Both the position numbers and the translations under genes were made by a program. Positions 57,685 through 64,000 of a stretch of DNA of 64,000 nt are shown here, one piece after another. The notes under the pieces were generated by a model. It was not told the origin of the DNA, did no database searches, and saw only the letters and a list, made by a program, of their open reading frames with translations. Position 1 is the stretch's first letter; each line of letters opens with the position of its first letter. Origin of the DNA: Sagittula salina (lineage in GTDB: Bacteria > Pseudomonadota > Alphaproteobacteria > Rhodobacterales > Rhodobacteraceae); the NCBI RefSeq assembly GCF_017813235.1, contig NZ_JAGISH010000001.1, positions 186,001 to 250,000 of the forward strand. The letters are read 5' to 3'.

Positions 57685-59949
57685 ATGCCGGACCTTCTGA
57701 TCGAACTCTTTTCCGAGGAAATCCCCGCACGGATGCAGGCCCGCGCTGCCGGGGACCTGAAGAAGATGGTGACCGACGGCCTCGTCGAGGCCGGGCTTAC
57801 CTATGCGTCTGCCGCCGCTTTCCACACGCCCCGTCGCCTTGCGTTGACGGTCGTAGGGCTGACGGCTGAATCACCCACCCAGAAGGAAGAGCGCCGCGGC
57901 CCGAAAGTCGGCGCACCCGACAAGGCGCTCGAAGGCTTCATGCGCGGCGCAGGCGTCACCCGCGACCAGCTGGAGGAACGCGAGGACAAGAAAGGCGCCT
58001 TCTATTATGCCACCGTAGTGACGCCGGGCCGCAAGGCCGAAGCGATCGTGGCCGAGGTGCTGGAAAAGGCGATCCGGACCTTCCCCTGGCCGAAGTCCAT
58101 GCGCTGGGGCGCGGGAAGCCTGCGTTGGGTGCGCCCACTGCACCGCATCCTGTGCATCCTCACCGACGAAGGCGGTGAGCGCGTTGTCGATCTGGACGTC
58201 GACGGAATCCGCTCCGGCCGCAGCACCGAAGGGCATCGCTTCATGAGCGGTGGTGCCTTCGACGTGACATCCTTCGAGGACTACGCGGCAAAGCTGAAGC
58301 GCGCCAAGGTGATCCTGTCCGCCGAGGAACGCGCCGAGCACATCTGGCACGACGCCACCAACGCGGCCTTCGCGCTGGGGCTCGAGGTGGTCGAGGACAA
58401 GGGCTTGCTGGCGGAGGTCGCGGGGCTAGTGGAATGGCCCGTGGTGCTGATGGGCGAGATCGGCGAGGACTTCCTCGGGCTGCCGCCGGAGGTGCTGCAA
58501 ACCTCCATGAAGGAGCACCAGAAGTTCTTCTCCGTGAAGAACCCGGCCACGGGGCGGATCGAGCGTTTCATCACCGTGGCGAATGTCGAGACGGCGGACC
58601 ACGGCGCGACGATCCTCGCGGGTAACCAGAAGGTGCTGGCCGCGCGCCTGTCCGACGCGAAGTTCTTCTGGGAGAACGACCTGCGCGTGGCGCAGCGCGA
58701 GGGGCTGACCGCCTGGACGGAGCGCCTGTCGAACGTCACCTTCCACAACAAACTGGGCAGCCAGCAGGCGCGCATCGCCCGCATCGCCGCGCTGGCGACG
58801 GACCTCGCGCCGAAGGTCGAGGCCGACCCCGCCCTGGCGGAACAGGCGGCGCAGGTCGCGAAGGCCGACCTGTCGTCTGAGATGGTCTACGAGTTCCCCG
58901 AACTCCAGGGCCTGATGGGCCGCTACTACGCCCAGGCCGCGGGCCTGCCCGCCGAGGTCGCCGTGGCTGCGCAGGAACACTACTCGCCGCTCGGGCCGTC
59001 GGACGACGTGCCCACCGCGCCGGTTTCCGTCGCCGTGGCATTGGCCGACAAGCTCGACACGCTGACCGGCTTCTGGGCCATCGACGAGAAGCCCACCGGT
59101 TCGAAGGACCCCTTCGCCCTGCGCCGCGCAGCACTCGGCGTGATCCGCCTGGTGCTGGCCAACCGGCTGCGGCTGAACCTTGTGCCGATTTTCGATCAAT
59201 CGATTCACAACTGCCCGTTTAACTTATGGGTAGAAGCGAATCTCCAGTCGATGGCCGATGAGAAATTGGACATTGAAAAGAAACTGGCAGACCCAAATTT
59301 CAAGGGTACACTAATTACGGGAACACGAGAGGATAAGGAGGTACGTCTGACGGCGCTCGTCGAAGGAATGCGAGACGTCAGTGACCGCCTAGAAGCCCTT
59401 AAAATATGGCAGGTCAAAGCACCCATGGACCTCCTGTCCTTCTTCCACGACCGGCTGAAGGTGCACCTGCGCGACCAGGGCGTGCGGCACGACGTGATCG
59501 ACGCCTGCCTCGCCATGCCGGGCCAGGACGACCTCGTGCTGCTGGTAAAACGGGCCGAGGCGCTGTCGGCCATGATCGAGACGCAGGACGGCACCAACCT
59601 TGTGCAGGGCTTCAAGCGGGCGAACAACATCCTCGCGCAGGCGGAGGAGAAGGACGGCGTGGAGTATTCCTTCGGCGCCGACGTGAAGTTCGCGGAGACC
59701 GACGAGGAACGCGTACTCTTTGCCGCGCTCGCCGCCGCCGAGGCGCAGATCGCTCCCGCCATGGCGGCGGAGGATTTCGGATCGGCGATGGAGGCCATGG
59801 CCGCCCTTCGCGCGCCGATCGATGCATTCTTTGATGCGGTGCAGGTGAACGCGGAGAACCACGTGGTGCGGCGCAACCGCCTGAACCTCCTGTCCCGCAT
59901 CCGCCAGACCTGTCTGCAGGTGGCGGACCTGACAAAGCTCGAGGGCTGA
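57685..59949 (+). CDS. glyS: Glycyl-tRNA synthetase beta subunit
   Basis: 754-residue tRNA-binding subunit of GlyRS. It opens 'LLIELFSEEIPARMQARAAGDL' and has 'GAGSLRWVRPLHRILCIL', 'TSMKEHQKFFSVKN' and the C-terminal 'DLLSFFHDRLKVHLRDQGVRHDVIDACL'. It exceeds the roughly 690 residues usual for GlyS. The extra length is largely a segment near residues 505-572 (59190-59410) whose DNA is only about 49% GC (89 G+C of 180 counted at 59221-59400) against about 65-70% in the flanks, with a Lys/Glu-rich, different codon use. It stays in frame, so the protein is probably functional. Confidence 0.94.
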   Translation: MPDLLIELFSEEIPARMQARAAGDLKKMVTDGLVEAGLTYASAAAFHTPRRLALTVVGLTAESPTQKEERRGPKVGAPDKALEGFMRGAGVTRDQLEEREDKKGAFYYATVVTPGRKAEAIVAEVLEKAIRTFPWPKSMRWGAGSLRWVRPLHRILCILTDEGGERVVDLDVDGIRSGRSTEGHRFMSGGAFDVTSFEDYAAKLKRAKVILSAEERAEHIWHDATNAAFALGLEVVEDKGLLAEVAGLVEWPVVLMGEIGEDFLGLPPEVLQTSMKEHQKFFSVKNPATGRIERFITVANVETADHGATILAGNQKVLAARLSDAKFFWENDLRVAQREGLTAWTERLSNVTFHNKLGSQQARIARIAALATDLAPKVEADPALAEQAAQVAKADLSSEMVYEFPELQGLMGRYYAQAAGLPAEVAVAAQEHYSPLGPSDDVPTAPVSVAVALADKLDTLTGFWAIDEKPTGSKDPFALRRAALGVIRLVLANRLRLNLVPIFDQSIHNCPFNLWVEANLQSMADEKLDIEKKLADPNFKGTLITGTREDKEVRLTALVEGMRDVSDRLEALKIWQVKAPMDLLSFFHDRLKVHLRDQGVRHDVIDACLAMPGQDDLVLLVKRAEALSAMIETQDGTNLVQGFKRANNILAQAEEKDGVEYSFGADVKFAETDEERVLFAALAAAEAQIAPAMAAEDFGSAMEAMAALRAPIDAFFDAVQVNAENHVVRRNRLNLLSRIRQTCLQVADLTKLEG

Positions 59950-60000
59950 TACGGCTGACTGGTTTCGCGCCAGCCAGGTGCGGGGCAAGGGCAAGCCGAT

Positions 60001-60060
60001 TGGGGGAAGCGCAGCTTCCCCCAAGCCCCCATCGCGGTATTTGAGAACCAAAGAAGCAGG
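60001..60060 (-). repeat. Interspersed hairpin repeat, copy 5 (reverse)
   Basis: On the minus strand: CTTCTTTGGTTCTCAAATAC, CGCGATGGGGGCTTGGGGG, then a perfect 10-bp hairpin (60001-60010 with 60014-60023, loop 60011-60013). It lies between glyS and the PPDK-like gene. Confidence 0.65.
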
Positions 60061-60183
60061 GCGGCGGCGCCGATGTCGGCGGAGCGTGCCGGAGGGGGGC
60101 AAGGGCGTCGGCGCGACGGTTTCCCATCTTGTCACACGGGTGTCACGGCGTATGCTGCGCGCGGACCCGCAAAGGACGCCGCA

Positions 60184-62751
60184 GTGCAGAAAGCTCTTTC
60201 CCATGACCGCGACATCACGCTGATCACGCCCTCAGCACCGATGAAGGCGCCGACGCATGGCGGGCGGGCGAAATGTCTGCAGCGTCTGGTGCGGCTGGAG
60301 TTGCCGGTGCCGCGCACCGTGGCGCTGTCATTCGACGCAGTGCATCGCATCGCGTCCGGGGATCTGCCGGACATGAACGGATTGCTGTCCTCCTTCGATG
60401 AGGATGCGTTGCTTTGCGTGCGGCCGTCTTCGGAGGATCCGGACTGGGGCGGCCCCAGCGCGATCCTCAACATCGGCATGAACGATGCACGCTACGTGGC
60501 ACTGTCCGACGAGATCGGACACGAGGCGGCGGCGGCGCTTTATCTGCGCTTTGTGCAGGCCTACGCGATCCACGTTGCGCGGCTCGATCCCGACCAGTTC
60601 GACGAGATCGACGAGACCGGGCAGGCCGGCCTGTCGGCGGCGCTGGGGGCCTACGAAGAAGAGGCCGAGGAGCCTTTCCCGCAGGACCCGGCAGTGCAGC
60701 TGTGCGAGGTGCTGCGGTCCATGGCGCGCGCCTGGGAAGGGACGACGGCGCGGTTGCTGAGGCAAGCCAAGGGCGCGCCGGTGGACGCGGGACTGGGGCT
60801 GGTGGTGCAGGAAATGGCACTGGGGATCGGGCGCGGCGAATGCGGGTCGGGCGTGCTGCACCTTGTGAACACCGAAACGGGGCAGCCGCAACTGACCGGG
60901 CGCTACCTGAGCCAGAGTCAGGGCCGCGACGCATTGCGCCAGCGGCACCGGTCGCTTTACCTCGAACGCGACCCGCGCGGGCCGTCCTTGCAGGACAAGG
61001 CACCGGAAGCCTTTGAGCAGCTTATCGAATATGCCCACCTCATGCGGCGCCGGCTGCGTGAGGAAATGCAGATCGAGTTCACCATCCGGGGCGGCGCGGT
61101 GCATATCCTTGACGGCGTGCGGGTCGAACGGTCGTCGCGTGCGGCGCTGCGCATTGCCGTGCGGATGGCCGAGGATGGCATCATTTCCGAACAGGAGGCG
61201 GTGATGCGGATCGAACCGCGCGCCATTTCCGAACTGCTGCACCGGCAGGTGGCACCGAATGCGCAGCGCGTTGTGATCGGACGTGGCATCGCCGCCTCCC
61301 CCGGCGCGGCGACGGGTCGGATCGTGTTTTCCTCGGCCGAAGCGCAGGCCTCTGCCGCGCGGGGCGAGGCCTGCATTCTGGTGCGCCGCGAAACCTCACC
61401 GGAGGACATCCGGGGGATGCATGCCGCTGTGGGAGTGCTGACGGAGCGCGGCGGCATGACGTCTCACGCCGCCGTCATCGGGCGCGGCCTGGGCCTGCCC
61501 TGTGTCGTGGGGGCCGCGCGCATGAATTTTGAAATCCACAAGAAGACCCTTGTCGGCGAACGCGGCCGCGTGTTCCGCGAGGGCGACGTGATCACGCTCG
61601 ACGGCACCTCGGGCGCGGTGCTGGAGGGTAGCCCCGAAACGGTGGAGGCGGCGCTCGACGATGCATTTCAGACACTGATGGGATGGGCCGACGCGGCGCG
61701 CGACATCGACATCCGCGCCAACGCCGACACGCCGGCCGATGCCAACACCGCGCGTCGTTTTTCAGCCCAGGGGATCGGCCTGTGCCGGACGGAGCACATG
61801 TTCTTTGACGCGGAGCGCATCACGCCGATGCGCGAGATGATCTTTGCCGACACGCCGGAGGACCGGCAAGCGGCTCTGGCCGTGCTCCTGCCCATGCAAC
61901 GCGCGGATTTCACGGAACTGTTCCGTATCATGGAAGGGCTGCCGGTCTGCATCCGGCTGTTCGACCCGCCGCTGCACGAATTCCTCCCGCAGGATCGCGC
62001 GGGGCTACGCGATCTGGCGGAGGCGCTGGACCTGCCGGTGTCCGATGTGACCCGGCGCGTCGAAAGCCTCGCGGAATACAACCCGATGCTGGGCCTGCGC
62101 GGTGTCCGCCTCGGTATTACGGTGCCCGAGATCTACGACATGCAGGCGCGGGCCATCTTCGAGGCGACGCTGGATGCCTCGCGCGAAGGCGCACCGGTGG
62201 TGCCGGAGATCATGCTGCCGCTCGTCAGTGCCCGCCGTGAGGTCGAGCTGGTGCGTACCCGGATCGACGCGGTTGCCGCCGCCGTGCGCGCCGAACGCGG
62301 GCGTTCGTTCACCTACCGTCTTGGTGTGATGGCGGAAACCCCGCGCGCCTGCCTGCGCGCCGACGAGATCGCGCCGCACTGCCAATTCTTGTCCTTCGGG
62401 ACCAACGACCTGACGCAGATGACCTATGGTCTGTCGCGCGACGACGCCGGGCGGTTCATGTCGGATTACGTGCAACAGGGCGTGTTCAGCGAGGACCCGT
62501 TCCACGTTCTCGACGTCGACGGCGTCGGTGAACTGGTCGCCACGGGCGCGCACCGGGCGCGTGCGACGACACCGGGAATCACCCTGTCGATCTGCGGCGA
62601 ACACGGCGGCAATCCCGAATCCATCGCCTTTTGTCGCGATGTCGGCATGGACTATGTCAGCTGTTCTCCTTTCCGCGTGCCGGTCGCGCGGCTGGCCGCC
62701 GCCCATATAGCCCTGCGGGAAACCGGCGTCCAACGGCCAGCCAGGCTCTGA
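60184..62751 (+). CDS. PEP-utilising enzyme, pyruvate phosphate dikinase-like
   Basis: 855 residues. A divergent ATP-grasp-like N-terminus ('LELPVPRTVALSFDAVHRIASG', 'CVRPSSEDPDWGGPSAILNIGMND') precedes the swivelling phosphohistidine domain with His428 in 'GGMTSHAAVIGRGLGLPCV'. A PEP-binding TIM barrel ends the chain ('GIGLCRTEHMFF', 'FGTNDLTQMTYGLSRDDAGRF', 'SICGEHGGNPESIAFC' with the catalytic Cys). The N-terminal VRSGAR...GMMDTVLN signature of true PPDK is altered, so nucleotide use may differ; a PPDK paralogue is the safest call. The GTG at 60184 has AAAGGACG upstream; the frame is open 37 codons further into repeat sequence. Confidence 0.78.
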   Translation: MQKALSHDRDITLITPSAPMKAPTHGGRAKCLQRLVRLELPVPRTVALSFDAVHRIASGDLPDMNGLLSSFDEDALLCVRPSSEDPDWGGPSAILNIGMNDARYVALSDEIGHEAAAALYLRFVQAYAIHVARLDPDQFDEIDETGQAGLSAALGAYEEEAEEPFPQDPAVQLCEVLRSMARAWEGTTARLLRQAKGAPVDAGLGLVVQEMALGIGRGECGSGVLHLVNTETGQPQLTGRYLSQSQGRDALRQRHRSLYLERDPRGPSLQDKAPEAFEQLIEYAHLMRRRLREEMQIEFTIRGGAVHILDGVRVERSSRAALRIAVRMAEDGIISEQEAVMRIEPRAISELLHRQVAPNAQRVVIGRGIAASPGAATGRIVFSSAEAQASAARGEACILVRRETSPEDIRGMHAAVGVLTERGGMTSHAAVIGRGLGLPCVVGAARMNFEIHKKTLVGERGRVFREGDVITLDGTSGAVLEGSPETVEAALDDAFQTLMGWADAARDIDIRANADTPADANTARRFSAQGIGLCRTEHMFFDAERITPMREMIFADTPEDRQAALAVLLPMQRADFTELFRIMEGLPVCIRLFDPPLHEFLPQDRAGLRDLAEALDLPVSDVTRRVESLAEYNPMLGLRGVRLGITVPEIYDMQARAIFEATLDASREGAPVVPEIMLPLVSARREVELVRTRIDAVAAAVRAERGRSFTYRLGVMAETPRACLRADEIAPHCQFLSFGTNDLTQMTYGLSRDDAGRFMSDYVQQGVFSEDPFHVLDVDGVGELVATGAHRARATTPGITLSICGEHGGNPESIAFCRDVGMDYVSCSPFRVPVARLAAAHIALRETGVQRPARL

Positions 62752-62951
62752 TACTTATTGACGTTTCAACCTTGACGCGCATGTCTCGCACGTCATTTTG
62801 GGCAGATTCACGCCTGTGCGAAAATCGCGGACTTGGCGCCAACCGGCGATTCCGTTTACGAAACGCGCACAATTTTCTACAGATCGCCCCGCCCCGGAAT
62901 GGCTTTGGGTTCATCCCGGGTCGACGATTCCCTTGAAAAGAGACCGCCACC

Positions 62952-63569
62952 ATGATCCGCAGCCTTTGCCTGTTCCTGACGCTTGTGGGCGTTTCGCTGA
63001 CTGCCCCTGCCTCTGCCGATTCCATCCGCAAGGCGCAGACCCTCGTGAGCCTCGAAACGAAGGTGCTGGCGCGGGCCGGCGATGCCCGGCTCAGCAGTCT
63101 GGTGCACCCCGCGGCCGTACGCGGCGCGGGCAAGATTCGTTACGACGCCGCCTTTCTCGCCGCGCAGCCCAAGGCGCAGGGTGGCAAGGAGTGGGAATGC
63201 CTGACCCAGGCGCTGTACTTCGAGGCGCGCGGCGAGCGCGTGGAGGGCCTGTTCGCCGTGGCGGAGGTCATCATGAACCGGGTTTCCTCGCAGCGGTTTC
63301 CGAACTCTGTCTGCGGCGTCGTGCACCAGAGCAACGGCCGGGGCTGTCAGTTCAGCTACACCTGTGACGGCCACCCCGAGGCGGTCGGCGAACCCGCCGC
63401 ATGGTCCCGCGTCGGCAAGGTGGCAAAGATGATGCTGGACGGCGCCCCCCGCGGCCTGACGCGGGGCGCCACATACTACCACACCAACGCCGTCGCGCCG
63501 AAATGGTCGCGCACCTTCACTCAGACGGCCAGCATCGGCGACCACCTGTTCTACCGCAACCCGCGGTAG
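62952..63569 (+). CDS. Cell wall hydrolase, SleB/CwlJ type
   Basis: 205-residue exported protein. A signal peptide covers about residues 1-22 (MIRSLCLFLTLVGVSLTAPASA). The Hydrolase_2 domain (about 80-200) has 'ECLTQALYFEARGERVEGLFAVAEVIMNRVSSQRFPNSVCGVVHQ', with the catalytic Glu in YFEARGE, then 'CQFSYTCDG' and 'GATYYHTNAVAPKWSR'. It cleaves peptidoglycan glycan strands; in non-sporulating Rhodobacterales it would act in wall remodelling. The 200-base upstream gap is AT-richer, with a TTGACG promoter-like box near 62774. Confidence 0.88.
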   Translation: MIRSLCLFLTLVGVSLTAPASADSIRKAQTLVSLETKVLARAGDARLSSLVHPAAVRGAGKIRYDAAFLAAQPKAQGGKEWECLTQALYFEARGERVEGLFAVAEVIMNRVSSQRFPNSVCGVVHQSNGRGCQFSYTCDGHPEAVGEPAAWSRVGKVAKMMLDGAPRGLTRGATYYHTNAVAPKWSRTFTQTASIGDHLFYRNPR

Positions 63570-63697
63570 GTGACGGTTTCGGCCACCGGGACCACCGCCC
63601 AGACGCCGCGCCGTCCCCCTCCCCGCGCCGCATTGTCGCTACCTTTCCGCAGGGGCCTGCCCTATATGAGGCCTGACACGACCCGGAAGGAGCCCCG

Positions 63698-64000
63698 ATG
63701 GCCTCTGAGATCCGCCTTGCCTTCGCTCATCCTTCGGAGCGCGCCATCGCCACGGCCGGCGACGCCCCACGAGACCGCATTTCCCTCCGAGATCATATTG
63801 TGGAAGTCGAAATCGGCGCCTTTCAGGCCGAGCGCGGCACCAAACAGCGCGTCTGTTTCAACGTCGTGGTGGAGGTCGCGCCCTTCACCGGCGAGATCGA
63901 AGACGACGTGGACCGCATCCTTTCCTACGACCGGGTGACGGAGGCAATCGCCCATGAACTGGCCGCCGAGCGCCTGAACCTTCTGGAAACCCTGGCTGAA
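63698..64000 (+). CDS. folB: Dihydroneopterin aldolase, partial (runs off window)
   Basis: The first 101 codons are present; the gene continues beyond 64000. GGAAGGAG lies 7 bases before the ATG. 'RDRISLRDHIVEVEIGAFQAERGTKQRVCFNVVVEVAPF' and 'DDVDRILSYDRVTEAIAHELAAERLNLLETLAE' match FolB, which converts dihydroneopterin to 6-hydroxymethyl-dihydropterin in folate synthesis. The about 25 residues before 'RDRISL' are a longer, variable N-terminus than in E. coli. Folate genes would be expected just downstream. Confidence 0.9.
   Translation, partial: MASEIRLAFAHPSERAIATAGDAPRDRISLRDHIVEVEIGAFQAERGTKQRVCFNVVVEVAPFTGEIEDDVDRILSYDRVTEAIAHELAAERLNLLETLAE

Overview
The window is about 64 kb of GC-rich chromosome from an alphaproteobacterium, most likely a Rhodobacterales (Roseobacter/Rhodobacter-type) bacterium. 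The evidence is the gene families (DUF6314, DUF3422, DUF1127, DUF1206, DUF2244, the heme-dependent DUF3445 family), a lone ctaD with an FNR-type box, CtrA-type TTAA-N7-TTAA boxes, and a short 'CTTCT...AAATAC.CCG..GGGGG' hairpin repeat. No phage, transposon, CRISPR array or plasmid module was seen. Most genes are core metabolism, and assignments rest on motif recognition, not database searches.

Layout. 1-4 kb: cysS, cimA and a squalene/phytoene-synthase-family gene, all leftward. 4-8.4 kb: a serine hydrolase with a structured leader, facing mltG and fabF. 8.5-18.9 kb: a dipeptide/oligopeptide-type ABC transporter split across a divergent promoter. The fused double ATPase, acetylornithine deacetylase, M20 amidohydrolase and SDR read left; the binding protein and two permeases read right; a RutR-box-like palindrome lies between. 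19-25 kb: YeeE/YedE transporter, DUF3422, DUF6314, purB and bifunctional nnrE/nnrD. 25-27 kb: glnB-glnA. 27-31 kb: a hypothetical gene behind a repeated 10-base motif, a lytic transglycosylase, a membrane-anchored hypothetical and DUF3445. 31-33 kb: tRNA-Leu(GAG), a frameshifted pseudogene, lipB and DUF1127.

33.7-39.5 kb: ctaD with an FNR-type site and leader hairpins, DUF2244 plus a glycosyltransferase, then GatB/YqeY divergent from carA. 39.6-45 kb: a MshEN-GT2 glycosyltransferase behind CtrA-like boxes, a GntR regulator divergent from a HAD pyrimidine 5'-nucleotidase, a small membrane protein and a UbiH-type hydroxylase. 45-50 kb: an alanine-glyoxylate aminotransferase-type enzyme, a GGDEF protein, and two overlapping Lrp/AsnC genes divergent from ilvC. 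50-55 kb: an NDH-2-like dehydrogenase fused to a cyclic-nucleotide-binding domain, a DMT exporter, and a secreted SPOR/PG-binding protein with a catalytically dead trypsin fold. 55-64 kb: glyQ, a DUF6446-like gene, DUF1206, glyS, a PPDK-like protein, a SleB-type cell wall hydrolase and the start of folB, which runs off the end.

No whole new defence or biosynthetic system was recognised. The best leads are: (i) an interspersed hairpin repeat with five copies, one of them inserted in frame inside nnrE/nnrD; (ii) CtrA-like boxes before a surface-polysaccharide-type glycosyltransferase; (iii) the secreted pseudoprotease lacking all three triad residues; (iv) a multi-stem RNA-like element before the serine hydrolase; (v) a helically phased motif array at 27.6 kb; (vi) a low-GC segment inside glyS.
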